The translations under genes and the position numbers were made by a program. Positions 35,458 to 47,750 of a DNA stretch of 64,000 nt are shown in pieces. Position 1 is the stretch's first letter. The number at the start of each line of letters is the position of its first letter. The DNA is from Rhizophagus irregularis (Eukaryota; Glomeromycota; Glomeromycetes; Glomerales; Glomeraceae). A model generated the notes under the pieces. The model searched no databases. It saw nothing but the letters and a program-made list of their open reading frames with translations, and was not told the DNA's origin. The stretch is from assembly GCF_026210795.1 (NCBI RefSeq), contig NC_089432.1, positions 1,488,001 through 1,552,000 of the forward strand, written 5' to 3'.

Positions 35458-36435
35458 ATGAAGCTCTCTTACACTCTAATTTTGGCTATAAATTTAGCCC
35501 TTTTCACTGCTAGTTCTGTTGCCACACCAATTGGAAACATAGGAAATGGTGTTATTAATAAAAGAGGCGATGAGGATGAACCAAAATTTCCTCCACCTCC
35601 TCCTGGTAAATTTCCTGATGGCCCCAAAGGTGGAGATTTTGATGGTCCAAAAGGTCCAAAGGGTAAAGATTTTGATGGTCCAAAAGGTCCAAAAGGTAAA
35701 GATTTCGATGGTCCAAAAGGTCCAAAAGGTCCAAAGGGTAAAGATTTCGATGGTCCAAAGGGTCCAAAGGGTAAAGATTTCGATGGTCCAAAAGGTCCAA
35801 AAGGTGAAGATTTCGATAGTCTATTAGGCCCAAAAGGTGAAGATTTCGATGGTCCAAAAGGTCCAAAGGGTAAAGATTTCGATGGTCCAAAAGGTCCAAA
35901 GGGTAAAGATTTCGATGGTCCAAAAGGTCCAAAGGGTAAAGATTTTGATGGTCCAAAAGGTCCAAAGGGTAAAGATTTCGATGGTCCAAAAGGTCCAAAG
36001 GGTAAAGATTTCGATGGTCCAAAAGGTCCAAAGGGTAAAGATTTCGATGGTCCAAAAGGTCCAAAGGGTAAAGATTTCGATGGTCCAAAAGGTCCAAAGG
36101 GTAAAGATTTCGATGGTCCAAAAGGTCCAAAGGGTAAAGATTTCGATGGTCCAAAAGGTCCAAAGGGTAAAGATTTCGATGGTCCAAAAGGTCCAAAGGG
36201 TAAAGATTTCGATGGTCCAAAAGGTCCAAAGGACAAAGATTTCGATGGTCCAAAAGGCCCAAAGGATAAAGATTTCGATGGTCCAAAAGGCCCCAAGGGT
36301 AAAGATTTCGATGGTCCAAAAGGTCCAAAGGGTAAAGATTTCGATGGTCCAAAAGGCCCAAAGGGTAAAGATTTCGATGGTCCAAAAGGTCCCGGTCCTA
36401 AAGATGGACCAAAATTTCCCCCTAAAGCAAAATAA
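35458..36435 (+). CDS. secreted collagen-like repeat protein ([11 protein letters not shown] repeats)
   Basis: A single-exon 325-residue protein. The ATG at 35458 begins a clear signal peptide ([20 protein letters not shown], cleavage near VAT). A Lys-Arg at INKR, just before GDEDE, is a possible Kex2 propeptide site. From 35620 the protein is almost entirely an 11-residue repeat [11 protein letters not shown]; the last 16 units (35851-36378) are uninterrupted 33-bp copies. One upstream unit carries an extra GPK, and others carry GED or KDK variants. A short Pro-rich end (PKFPPKAK) follows. Gly-Pro-Lys triplets resemble collagen, but DFD breaks strict Gly-X-Y periodicity, so a triple helix is uncertain. 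It is probably a cell-wall or extracellular structural protein. Long frames on the other strand and in other frames are repeat shadows. Confidence 0.8.
   Translation: MKLSYTLILAINLALFTASSVATPIGNIGNGVINKRGDEDEPKFPPPPPGKFPDGPKGGDFDGPKGPKGKDFDGPKGPKGKDFDGPKGPKGPKGKDFDGPKGPKGKDFDGPKGPKGEDFDSLLGPKGEDFDGPKGPKGKDFDGPKGPKGKDFDGPKGPKGKDFDGPKGPKGKDFDGPKGPKGKDFDGPKGPKGKDFDGPKGPKGKDFDGPKGPKGKDFDGPKGPKGKDFDGPKGPKGKDFDGPKGPKGKDFDGPKGPKDKDFDGPKGPKDKDFDGPKGPKGKDFDGPKGPKGKDFDGPKGPKGKDFDGPKGPGPKDGPKFPPKAK
35620..36378 (+). repeat. 33-bp coding minisatellite
   Basis: Units GGTCCAAAAGGTCCAAAGGG + TAAAGATTTCGAT. Sixteen contiguous 33-bp copies occupy 35851-36378; the preceding 231 bp hold seven variant units of 24, 33 and 42 bp. 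Most differences are single synonymous changes, and several adjacent units are identical, pointing to recent expansion. Confidence 0.95.
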
Positions 36436-37533
36436 ATGAAATTTTAATCTAAAAAAATATTATAAGTTTAGTATGTCATTAATTATGAATTATTAGTTTT
36501 AGAGATATGATTAATTTACATTATAATTCCTTAAATTAAATGTATCGTAATTAATATTTATTTTTTCTATGAATAAATGATAAGTAAAATCGTATATTTA
36601 TTTCAAATTAAATTGTCATGATACATGGTTTTACCAACTCGTAATCAATTTACAGAGTTAGTAACTAAATGAAAATTAATAATTTGCTTCAAATGGTATT
36701 AATCAATATTGCCATTTAATCTAATTATTGAACGTAATTATCTAATTGTGAGCCTTCCGTATTAATTACGTTTATTAACTGGGATCCGTCCAAAATCCCG
36801 AAACTCGAAATTTCGAAGGTACGTTATCCCGACACTCTAAATCCCGAATTGTCAAAATCCCGACTTGTCTAAATCCAGAATTGTCAAAATCCCGAATTGT
36901 CATAATCCCGAATTTTAATTTTTTCGTAATCTTCAGGATAGGAATATGAGTAAAGTAATTTTATATACTCCTACAATAAAAGATTGAAATCTCCCATAGA
37001 AAAATACCAATAATGTATACACAATTTTTGAAACCATTATACCAACAAATTCAAATATGTTTGAAGTTTGAACTGTAACACAAGCATGTTTTCTTCATCA
37101 TGTACATACTTCGAAGAATACCAATTGCTGTAGCAGTGTAATTATTAATAATATAATAGTGTTTATTATAAGTAATGTAATATTATGTCACGATTGGACG
37201 ATTGGTCAAGTAATAAACCTTAAAAAACAACACGTGACTTCAATCACGGATAAATCTCGGCAAATTTCGCATTAAAAGTTTGTTGAAAAACATCTCACGC
37301 TTGAGAATAAAAACTTTATAATTGAGAATAAACATATTTTTTAAAGCTACAAAAGATTCAATTATTAAACAATCCAATTTCAATCCCTAATATAATAGAT
37401 TTAATAAAAGTTTTTAATATTAAATAATAAAATAATATCGAAATAAAAAAGTACATTAAGAATAAAAATAATAAATAAATAAATAAATATGTATCTAATA
37501 TATTAAATAATTAATAGTATAAAAATAAAAGAA
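36436..37533. repeat. intergenic with AATCCCGAATTGTC short tandem repeats
   Basis: No gene. From about 36790 to 36915 a 14-16 bp motif AATCCCGAATTGTCAA is iterated about seven times with variation. The same motif type is seen within the elements at 8.1 and 33.0 kb and at the very end of the window (63957-64000). Confidence 0.6.
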
Positions 37534-40500
37534 CTAGTAAGAATCGAGATCTATATAATCGGGTGTACTAGGTGAATCTTGATTTTCATTATCCGAGATA
37601 AGTTTATACCAAGCTTTAATTTGAACTTCATCATCATAAATTATATTTTCTTTATCTACACTCTCATTAAACCATGAATATAATTTTGTATCTTTAAGTT
37701 CTTGAGATTTTTTTATCCATTTTTTCATTAAATCAGGATCTCGATAATAACAAATATATGGTGAATTATTATATAATGATTCGCTGAAGAAAGGATTATT
37801 AAGCCTTTCGTAATCATCAATAAGTTCTGATCTATATACCAATAGTCCAAATTTACCATCTTCTTTAGCGTTATTAAATGTATCACTAAAATAAAATTTT
37901 AAAGGTTAGATTAAACATAAATTAAATATGCTTTTAATGATTATAATATATATATATTACTTACTTCATCAACGCAATGATCATATTTAATAAAATAAGT
38001 ACTAAAATAATACTTGCTATGAATGCAAATAATTTTAATGGCCAATAATTATAATCACCCAAATTAATTGTGCTCCAATTGTAAGTGGAAAGTATAGCAT
38101 CTAATGGTGTATCAAAGGGATTATCAGGAGTTCCTCCCGTTAAATTTGACGCTGATGGATGTAAATCAACAATCGATGGAAATCCAAAAAGAATAAACCT
38201 ATTCACAACACATAAAAGACGTTAAAATTATTCGAAAGACTTGATAATATAAAGTAATATATAGAAAAATATTAATAGTTACATTGAATGTCCAAATCCA
38301 ACTATTAAAACGAACATAAATGTGAAAAATGGCAAAACTTTTTCTAAAATACTTCCAAATATATATATATTTATTGCTATTCCAGAAAATAATCGTAAAC
38401 ATAATAACTTTAGAAATTAAATAAAAATAAATTAATATGAGGATCAAATTTTTTAAAAATAAAAAAAAAATGCAATAAACATACCATTTCAATCCAAAGT
38501 ATTAAGGCAGTTACTGATGTTGCGAAAATAATCGATTCATCATCGATCCCATTAATTTTAATAAATGTGTTCGCTAATATTAAAGAAAATACAATCATAC
38601 CCAAAATGATACTACATGAGTCAAATATGTTAAATAGAGTAAAATATTTGCTTCGATATTTCAACATTTGCTTAATTTCAACTGTCAACAAATATATTCC
38701 AGAATAATAAAATATTACGACCATAATTAAACGATAGTTCTTATTTTTATCATTATCATTTAAATAAAACCAAGAAAGAACAGAAAATAGAGTTAAAAAT
38801 AAAATGTAAAAAATTAAAGGTATCATACAATAATTTTTCGTTTGTCTCCATCTTGAAATTATTACTGATTCCATAGACGGAATATTAAAAAATGCACTCT
38901 TATTTTTCTTAATTTGAAGAAACGGGCTAAAATCTTTATTATTCAGATCCTTATAACTAGGTGGTATTAATACTTTTATCCACCAAAAAGAAGTTGTTAA
39001 TTTTCTAATTAATTTTCTAAATATTTCTTCTTTAACAATTTCCCCCTTTATTTTTGAATAGTAATTTGTAAAATTTGGAAGTGGAACCATACAAATATCG
39101 GGTAATAAATCATCTCTGTAGATATAAAAAATATTAATAATAAGTTTAACGTAATGAATTGGTTTAAAATGACATTTACCTTATTTTTTTATATTTCATA
39201 TATTTCAAAATAGTCGAATAATCTGTTGATATAAGCTGAGTAAGTGGTATATATACTTCTAATGTATCTTGACTAACTGATAGTGTATCAAATGTTTTAA
39301 TTGGAAGATTATATTTCATTTTTCCAAAACACGGTTTATAGTATAATGATTCCACGTAATTAGCTATTAAATAATAATTATATTTAAAAAATGCAATAAA
39401 TTAAAATAACAAAAATCACTAAGTATATACCATAATCGTGTTTAGATAATTCTGGAAGAATTTTTGTAACATTAATCATCCAACCAATATGACCCATGGA
39501 ATGTTCAGCATAATATTCTAATAGATATGCCAACATAACAGCATCTTGATCTATAGATTATAAATATTTAGGATCAAAAATTCAAAATACATTAAATTAC
39601 GATAATAAAATAAGAAAACGCTAACCTTGACAGAATTTCAAAGCTAGTTCCAAATCATTAGCTGATCTTAAATCATTATCTTGTAATCCTAAATCGTCAT
39701 TCAATTTCAAATTATCATAACATGGGTAAGAACCGTATTTTTGTTGGGGTCTGTGTAACTTTTCAGCATTTTCAAAAAGAACATACTTAATTAAAGAAAA
39801 TGAACGCGAATAAATTAAATATGCCATTAAGGGATATTGAATCTCCATAAGTTTCCAATAATCAGGATATTTGTTAATAAAATCTTTAATGATATTTGTA
39901 ATTCCACTAACAAACTTTTGATTTTTTTCTTTAGAATTAATACTATCAGTGTGTCTATATAAGTAAGCAAGTGATTTACACGCGTGAATTATAATAGTAA
40001 TCATATTATCTTCAATTTGAAATTTAGAAGCTTTCTCATGTTCAATATTGTCATCTATTAAAATATAAACAAGATTCGAATTTTCAAAATTGTTAAAGTC
40101 ATCATAATTTTCATAATTTTGGTTTTTAGATTTCCATAATTGAATACTCTTTTGACCAGTTATAAGAAGAAATTGCCCATCATTAAGAAATCTACCGTGA
40201 ATTTTCTTTCCATTATTAGTATTCCATGGTTCTAGTTCATGTGTACTAAACTTATGTCTCTTCTCAGTATTATTTTCTCCAAAGGTGGATTTATTTATTT
40301 TTATTTTTGATATAACCCTAAATTGACCTTCATAACTCTTTTCATCATTATCGAAAAGAATAACAATATTACCATTTGCCTTTGTTAAATTATGATAATT
40401 ATCATCATATTTCAATAAAGTAGTAATTTCATCATCTGATAATTTAATATCTTTTTCAGAAATAGGAAAATAATCATTTAAACATCCTGATATAAGCCAA

Positions 40501-41921
40501 ACATGAAATTTCACGTCACTTTCTTTATCTTCTTCGATAATGAATAATTTTTCATTATCTTCAATAAATTCTAAAAATTTGATTTTATAAATATTATTAT
40601 TAAATTTTTTCGAAACAACCTCAAGACCACTTTCCATTAGATAAATTGTAATAATATTATCTCCATAAGAATAAGCAAATAATCTTGAATCAGTTGATAC
40701 TGCAAAAATTCCGGGTTCATGGTTTCTTGAAATTAAAGAATCTTCTTCTTTACAATATCTATAAAAAACATTCACTAACTGTGAAGTGTTAATATTATAT
40801 ATTTCAATACTTTGTATTTGTTGATAATCACTTGTATCGACCATTAAAAATTCCTGATATCTAGATTTCAAAAGATATTTCCAATTAAATTTTGCACATT
40901 CGACGCTTTCTAATTCTTTAAATAAATTTTCAGGTAATATATAGCAATCTTCTTTAAGTATAATTGTATCTGCATTCAATTCATTTAATTCAATACTCAT
41001 CTTCTGCATTTTTATACAATTCATGCATACAAGTGTTACATTCTTTGAAGAATTTTTGGAATTTTTTAAAAAACCAACAACTCCACCAAGACGATACTTA
41101 TATATAGAATTATCATCATCGTTCGTATTTATATTAATGTCGTTAGTATTGTTACGATTTTTAAATGAATATTTGAAAAGCTTTGTCGTTCCTTCACTTG
41201 AAACCAAGGATAGTCGAAATTGTCTATCAAAATCTTTTTCAATATAGGAAGGAGAAAAGAAATAAAAGATGAATGGATAAGAATTGAAAAAGAGATCTAG
41301 GTAGGTGAAGAGAATAATCCGACTGATAAAAAAAAGAATCAAATAAAAAAAGAAAAAGAGAGGAGAAATAATAAGGAAAAAGAAGAAAAGAATTCTAGTA
41401 TTCTTTTTTAGTAAATATATTATACGAACAAATAAATTTTTTATATGATCAATGTATCGTCTTACGATAATTAATGCTATTTGATATTTATTAATTTCAT
41501 AAATTCCATTCGGATTCATATCTTTTCCAGTAATACAAGAAATTGCAACTAATCCAATATCATTATTAATGGTATCCGAAACTGCTAAAGACCATCCAAG
41601 AACAATATCGTTAGGTGGTTTCTTATCAAAGAACTTTTTCCTATCAAACCGTATTTTTGTTTCGTCGTTTGTAGCCACTTTTTTAATCGTTATAAAAAAG
41701 CCATCTGATAAAAATACGTTAGAGGAAGTTAACATTTTACTTTTACCTTTTAAAATAAAATACTAGATGACTAACTTACATGGATTAAATGTTGCTACTA
41801 TCGAACCGTCTGGGCTAATGGCCACATAAGTAATTTTTTCTTCAAATGTTTGAACTCCAGAAGTACCACGTTCTAGATCTCCCGATTCCGTCGTATAATC
41901 CGTGCGTTCGGTTTCATTCAT
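37534..41921 (-). CDS. ion-transport-domain membrane protein with large N-terminal cytosolic region
   Basis: Eight exons: 41921-41780, 41704-39626, 39550-39431, 39363-39180, 39115-38485, 38407-38283, 38198-37965 and 37885-37534; all introns are GT-AG and the frame closes to 1288 aa. The first ~740 residues begin with a VAISPDGSIVATF motif and contain further propeller-like segments (GIFAVSTDSRLFAYSYGDN, GRFLNDGQFLLITG), suggesting WD40-like folding. From residue ~910 there are about six hydrophobic segments and a pore/S6-like SIILVLILLNMIIALM, the pattern of TRP/voltage-type cation channels, then an acidic C-terminus. It probably forms a membrane cation channel; selectivity is unknown. Bases 41425-41297 encode a poly-Phe hydrophobic insert that can be spliced out in frame as a possible intron. 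Confidence 0.85.
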
Positions 41922-44410
41922 GGTTTCTTTTTATATATATATATAAAAAAATATATTTTCTTATGAAACAAAAAAAATTAGACAAGTATCAGACATACAG
42001 TATTTAAATGGTTAAGAATCGGCAAATATGTCGATCCTTTCTTAATTTCTTATGTAAACCATTGGTATCAAAAAATTATGCTTTTTTCGGTAAAGTGGCC
42101 TCATTGTTAAATTTAGTAATTTTGAATGAATTCAATTATAGGATAACGATTCAATCTTATCACCAAAAATTTATCATAAAAATGAATGACTTCTAAATCG
42201 ATTATCAAAACATTTTTTTTTTTTTATAGATATTTTTTCATAACTTCCATTCTATTTAAATTATATAAAATTTCTGGTGAATACAAATTATTAGGAACTA
42301 TTTTCTTTCTTGAGTTGAAAATGGATAAAAATTTATTTATTCAAAATTTATTATATTTTTTATTAAAACGTACATTTTTCTTAATGGACATTAAAAAACA
42401 GTAACTCGTGATAAGATCGAAATGTTATTGTGTCCCCTAAAAATTGTAAATTTCCTAATTTTCACAACTTTTAGTGTACCCGGGGAACACCTGTTGAAAC
42501 GAAAAACAGTAAAGAGGCGGATTTTGACGAAAATATCTTCCGTAAATAAAAAAGGACAATCATAAGAAAAAAAAAGGCTAAATTTTTTGATATTGTCGGT
42601 TCTTAAAATTCAAATTAGGAATTTTCATTGAAAAAAAAATGACGATTATTTGCCACATTAGTCCTACAATGTTGATCATCGTACGATTGACTGGAGGTCC
42701 TATCAATGAGTGGTACAGTGAAACATACAACCGATTCCAAAAATAAATAAACTTATTAGTCAAAAAAATGTTTAAGATAAAATTTTTTAAGATTATATGA
42801 ACATCAAGATTAATATCACAATTATCATATATATTACATAAACTTCTAAATTATTTTTTTTTTTACTTTAATGTATAGTCGCTTAGTGTATGGTGGCAAA
42901 CAATATGGACAATATGGTATTATATTAGGTGAAGAAAAAGCTTGTATAAGAAAAATCAGCAAAATTCGGGTGAATTTTATTTAATCCATTTGAGTATGGA
43001 AAAGTTTGCGTATTATTAAACTCCGAATAAATTAGTAGTTCTTTGCGAGCGCATGACTGTCACGTGATTAATAAATAATGAATTTACAAGCTTTAATATT
43101 ATACGTAATATATCAAGAGATTTAATAGTGAAGTATAGAAGTATAGACTTTCATATTTCTGATAAAGTTATTTGCAACAATTAATTTTAAATGGTTGCAT
43201 AATTGAAAGAATTCATTACGCTCGAGATAAACAAAATATCGCCAAAATAATAATTTCCTTCCAATTTTTCATATTTAATAAAATTTCTCGTCAGGTTAAT
43301 GGTCGTATTGTTGCTTTGGATGACTCAAATTATTACACTATACAATTTTTTATTTATCAATATTAAAATATCATTATAAATTTTTAACTTCCAGCAGCAG
43401 TAAAAAGATTTGGACAAAGAGAGTTTGTGCAATTTTTCAGTTACACCTTCAATTCCATTTTCAGTTTTAAATTTTATCTTCAATTTTTACTTTCAATTAT
43501 ATTTTGCATCCTTGTTTTCAATTTTATCTTTAATCCATTCGTTTCTTTTTAGCCCTATCTACTCGTTCACCATGTCATTCCAACCGGTTTTGAACCATTT
43601 TGTGAGCAAATTTTACCAAATTTCATTTTCATGCCAGGTTGTAAAGGCTTTCACAGAATAAAGTTATTACAGTTATTTATTTTTTTTATAATTTTTACAA
43701 AAAATAGAAAGAGAAGAAGAATTATATTCTTTGGTATAAATAAACCGAGTTCGGCCAAAGAAAATCATGAAAATCTTTCCCTTTATAGATAATGCCTGGT
43801 TGAAAGCTATTATCTTTTTTGGATATTGACCGAAATTATCATAATTCCGGCCCTGAAAACATGCGTACAAGCTTAGTAAAATATTTTTGGTTGTCTCCGA
43901 CCATTTTATATATATTTCGGGTCCTATCCAACTCCTCTGGCAAAATTTTTCCCGTATAACATAAAAAAAACCACATATAATAGATTTCTTCGAGAAATAT
44001 CAATGTATCGAAAGGAGAAAGGAAAATTTTCCATAGTTAATCTTAAAGCGGCTAATGGAATAAATAATGGATTAAATGAACACGGTTGTTGTGAATCAAG
44101 TAGAATAGAAAAATGTATTTTTTTAAAAAAAAATTTAGATTTAGACTATTTTTATTATACATTATTTATATTTTTGTTCTTTATTGCTGAATGAAAGTTT
44201 TAAAAAAAAATTTAACCGAACTTCGAGTTTATTTGTTAAAACATTATAAACAAAAAGACATAATTTTGAGAACGTCTTAAAAAATTTTTTTATCTTGCTT
44301 TTTTATAGCAATAAATGTTTAATTTACAAGGATAAAGTTACGGTAGGGATTATATTATTCTAATCATTATAAGCTAAAAAAAAATTTGCGCATAACTGGT
44401 ATCTTGGATT
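41922..44410. other. intergenic, no recognised gene
   Basis: AT-rich. It contains a TTTTCAATTTTATCTTTAA-type low-complexity run at about 43440-43545. Several ORFs of 60-80 codons on both strands have no recognisable features and are not called. Confidence 0.4.
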
Positions 44411-44429
44411 ATTGTTGTGGGATAATGTG

Positions 44430-45260
44430 TATCATTTGGGATTTCAATCTTTTATTATCACAAATATTTTTGCTAATCTAATATCGTGTGCTTCATTATA
44501 CCAAAATATTCTGTCAATTGTGGCATTGGAAAAAATTGTGGGCAAATATAAAATCAAGATAACAGCAATAATATGTGACTATAATCGATTAGTAGTTATC
44601 TCAACGGTAATTTGCTATTTTAAGTTGGTCGAGATTGGGCAGATTCGGACCAATAGAACCAAACGTCCAGACTTTTTTTGCCGGACCAGTAATTTACTTT
44701 TATTCAAGGACGAAAAAAAGGCCAGCGCTGATGATTTTGATCTTGCTGTAAATAACTTATTGACAAATTCAATTCAATTGATCCCATTTTATTTGGTGAA
44801 ATTCATTTCATTACTACATAATTTATGTTCGGCAAGACATTTTTGAGTCTTTACGCAATTGATGGTTCAGAAGGTTCTAAAAAGAATTTTACACGCTTAG
44901 TCCCACTTACAGATAAACTTGATTCAGTAATATCTTAGATAGGACTATTATTCCCCCGTGCAGTTATTAACATAGCGCGCATTTTAAGAACATTTTAAGG
45001 TATTATCCCTAACGAAGTTATACCTACTAGGAAGACATAAAGGTTGGGAAAATCTGAGATTACTTTTATGATGACTTAACGTTAATGGAAAAGAAAGTTG
45101 CTAAAGCGGATCTTCCCTATGCTGAAGAACTTCTGCATCAATTTTTTATCAGAAGTGTATGAATATCCAAAAAATTATAAAGGTCTACATCATCAGCTTA
45201 AAATAATTTCAAGCAGTTAAAGCAGAGTGCCACGACTGCCACGTGGCTGTTATGAATCTC
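44430..45260 (+). pseudogene. kinase-like (Crinkler-associated type) protein, decayed
   Basis: An open frame to 44846 contains RPDFFCRTSNLLLFKDEKKA and continues past its stop in shifted frames with YAIDGSEGSKKNFTRLVPLT, RAVINIARILRTF and a Leu-Pro-Tyr-Ala-Glu stretch to about 45200. This order (RPDF..LLFKGEEK.., then IDGSEGSK.., then INIARIL) recalls a family of fungal kinase-like proteins expanded in Glomeromycotina, N-terminal to the kinase lobe. Stops and frameshifts are frequent from 44847 on, so this is a relic. The family name is from memory and the identification is moderate. Confidence 0.45.
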
Positions 45261-45861
45261 TTAGGGCATGATAATCAGAATCAAACTTCCTTTTCCGAAG
45301 CCTGCTGATAGGAAGAACCTATGGTGGACACTAATTTTCCTTTGCGATAATGGTCATTCATTATACGTGACCCCATTGCGCTGGTGATTCCCTTCGTCTT
45401 ATAATTGACTATCAAACTCCTCCTCATTGTTAATGAACTGCGGCTGATCTACAATGTTCCATATCATATTCAGGATACTTAATAATGATGGGCTGAGGTT
45501 TTAACTCTTCCGTCTCCAATACACACCTATCCTTTCTTAATAAGACTGATATGTTTACAGCTAGCAGTGTAATAAGCCGATTCATTTTTCGGTACTAAGA
45601 CAGGCGCTAGAATTGGGTTAGAATTCGATTTCAGGGATGTTAAAAATTTTTTCTGTCTCCTGTACTTGCATCTTCAAATCCTCAATTTCATGATGCAAAC
45701 GTTGATTAGCTTTAACCCTTTTGTCATGTTGTGCGGTTGGTCTAACCAGGCCTGGCAATGTAGTGTCATAATTTTACCATAATATAAAAAGTAGTAAATA
45801 GGTCGGTAAATTAAGTAACATTAATATTAACCCGCCTCGTAATATGTGGCGCAGTATTGAA
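45261..45861 (-). other. possible coding relic, unidentified
   Basis: The GC content is higher than in the surroundings. The minus strand near 45740-45620 reads DKRVKANQRLHHEIEDLKM, a coiled-coil-like segment, before stops. It may be retroelement debris; no domain was recognised. Confidence 0.25.
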
Positions 45862-45871
45862 TAATGATGAT

Positions 45872-46354
45872 AACTACCCCAGTGGCACCGACAAAAATTT
45901 AGCGATCACGTGAGTAATTTTGTCGATCATTCCCAAAAAATGGTAAGCAGATTTAACGAAAAAATTTATTGTTATTATTTTTTTTGAATAAAACTTACTA
46001 CAGACATTTTCTAATTTTAAAATTCGTACACTATACCTAAATTTTCTTGATCTGCAAGTTTACTTAGGCAATAAAGGTAGGTTTTGAATACAGAAATTTG
46101 TAAAATTAATTATTTACGAATTATCATATAAAAAGTCAAAAATTTATATTTAAAGCGTATTTTTATTGTCTAGGTAAATTTGTAGAGCGTTCAAAAATAC
46201 ACATACTATGTAAGTTTAAAAAATTTATGGCGTTTATATTGTGTTTTATTCTTATTTTTTTATTTTTTCGTTAAATCTGCTTACCATTTTTGGGAATGAT
46301 CTACAAAATTGGTCACGTGATCGCTAAATTTTTGTCGGTGCCACTGGGGTAGTT
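45872..46354. mobile_element. Mutator-like MITE with ~95-bp inverted repeats and 10-bp target duplication
   Basis: A 483-bp element starting AACTACCCCAGTGGCACCGA and ending with its exact inverse. The repeats pair for about 95 bp with a handful of mismatches and include ATCACGTGA. Direct duplications TAATGATGAT lie at 45862-45871 and 46355-46364. Long inverted repeats with 9-11 bp target duplications are characteristic of the Mutator superfamily. No transposase is present. Confidence 0.85.
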
Positions 46355-46439
46355 TAATGATGATCACATAATGTAGATCTTTTATTACGAAACGAATCTG
46401 AAAATCATAAGCATTAATAATAATATACTAGTACGAATC

Positions 46440-46960
46440 TGTACGGTACAGTTGATAAATTTTCCAAAAATTCCAAAAATTCTGTACCGTACCGTACTTG
46501 TCCTATATATATATTATATATTATAGAGCCAGTACAGTACGGTACAGTTAATTTTTTTATATGTCCAAATAACTACGGACATTAATGTCCAAATAACCAC
46601 CATAATTAAAATGGACATTGGTGTCCAAATAACCACTATGGTCAAATGGACATTGTTGTCCAAATAACCACTATGGTCAAATGGACATTGGTGTCCAACC
46701 ATTTTATATGTGGTTATTTGGACACAAATGTCCATTTAATTATGGTGGTTATTTGGACACCAATATCCATTTAATTATGTTGGTTATTTGGACACCAATG
46801 TCCATTTAACCATGTGATTATTTGGACACCAATATCCATTTAATTATGTTGGTTATTTGGACACCAATGTCCATAATTATTTGAATATTTAAAAAAAATT
46901 AGTACTTGTTCTAATATATATAATATTTATAGTATGGTACGGTACAGAATTTTTCAACAG
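46440..46960. repeat. head-to-head 35-bp repeat array flanked by GTACGGTACAG repeats
   Basis: From about 46560, units TGTCCAAATAACCACTATGG + TCAAATGGACATTGT (35 bp) run in one orientation. After about 46700 the same unit runs inverted (GGTTATTTGGACACCAATGT..) for roughly five copies to 46880. Copies of GTACGGTACAG or its inverse lie outside both arms (46449, 46490, 46530, 46930). The whole forms a large palindrome. The 73-codon minus ORF is a shadow. Confidence 0.85.
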
Positions 46961-46964
46961 TACC

Positions 46965-47259
46965 TGAATATCTATATAATCAGTGAAACATTGTAAGTTA
47001 ATAACCCTAAAATAAGTACCCCTAAATTAGTTATATAAGGAGTAACTTTTGGGAGAAGTTTAGAGGAATTCTTACATTCTTACATTAATTAATCTTTACT
47101 TTTAGAATTTATTTTCACAATGTAATAATTTTAACCCAATAAATTGAGAGTTTATTAATCCAAAATTCATATCTTATAATTTTTATATAATAATAAACTA
47201 AGCAATGCATTTTATTTAATAAAGTTCTTATTTTATTTGAATTTAACCCAACATCACTT
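46965..47259. other. spacer, nothing recognised
   Basis: AT-rich spacer between the palindromic repeat array and the endonuclease-like relic. Confidence 0.4.
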
Positions 47260-47750
47260 GTCATGGAAAAGTGTGGCAGCTTTTCTCACATTTCTTTCAG
47301 AATGAGTTACAAGACCAGTAAGAGCAATATCCTGATGGGAGATGGTGGAATTGATTTAATTGGAGAGCATAGGGTGTAAAATTCATTGTGCAGTGCAATA
47401 ATTTTACAAGGGACAAAGTAATTGCCTCCCTTGTTAGAAATTTTATTGTATGTATATTTTATGATTATTTGAAATTAAATCTTATATTACCTCAACTAAA
47501 GCCAATAATTATTCAGGGAGGATTATCAAATTATTCCTCCTGATACACTAGGAATTTTTGTTACAACTATTGGATATACAGAAAGTTCAGTATATGATAT
47601 ATTACTAGTTAATATATCAAATTTAATTAAACAGTTTACATTGTATGTAAACAGAAAAATAAAGAAGCACTCAAGTGATGACAGTGATATCATTATGATT
47701 GATGAAATGCTGAATTTGAAAGTATTAAAGTTGAAAAGGGCTCCACTTTA
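47260..47750 (+). pseudogene. restriction-endonuclease-like (Mrr-type PD-(D/E)XK) protein relic
   Basis: The frame reads MGDGGIDLIGEHR, then after a one-base slip VKFIVQCNNFTRDKVIASLV, and later (from about 47543) TLGIFVTTIGYTESSVYDIL with a 70-codon tail. GDGGIDL..(Q)C-K is the catalytic core pattern of the Mrr-like nuclease fold common in fungal transposon-derived genes; here the expected Lys after Gln-Cys is Asn. Frameshift, stop after the HR residues and loss of the catalytic Lys show it is dead. The interval 47760-48170 beyond holds two exon-like copies of a GGTAT(C/T)(A/G)GACTAT segment with flanking splice-like signals. Confidence 0.5.

Noticed and set aside
35851-36378. CRISPR-like regularly spaced repeats
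   Set aside because: Units are contiguous without unique spacers, encode protein in frame, and the genome is eukaryotic.
35469-36439. Long ORFs on the opposite strand and in other frames of the collagen-like gene
   Set aside because: A 33-bp repeat without stops in any frame yields open shadows; only the + frame has a signal peptide and a natural end.
41747-41779. 33-nt intron 1 in the ion-channel gene
   Set aside because: Too short; the 75-nt alternative ending at ATCAG (41705) has a CTAAC branch site and also keeps frame.
44412-44846. Intact 144-codon gene
   Set aside because: The family resemblance continues past its stop in other frames, so it is an open remnant of a longer pseudogene.
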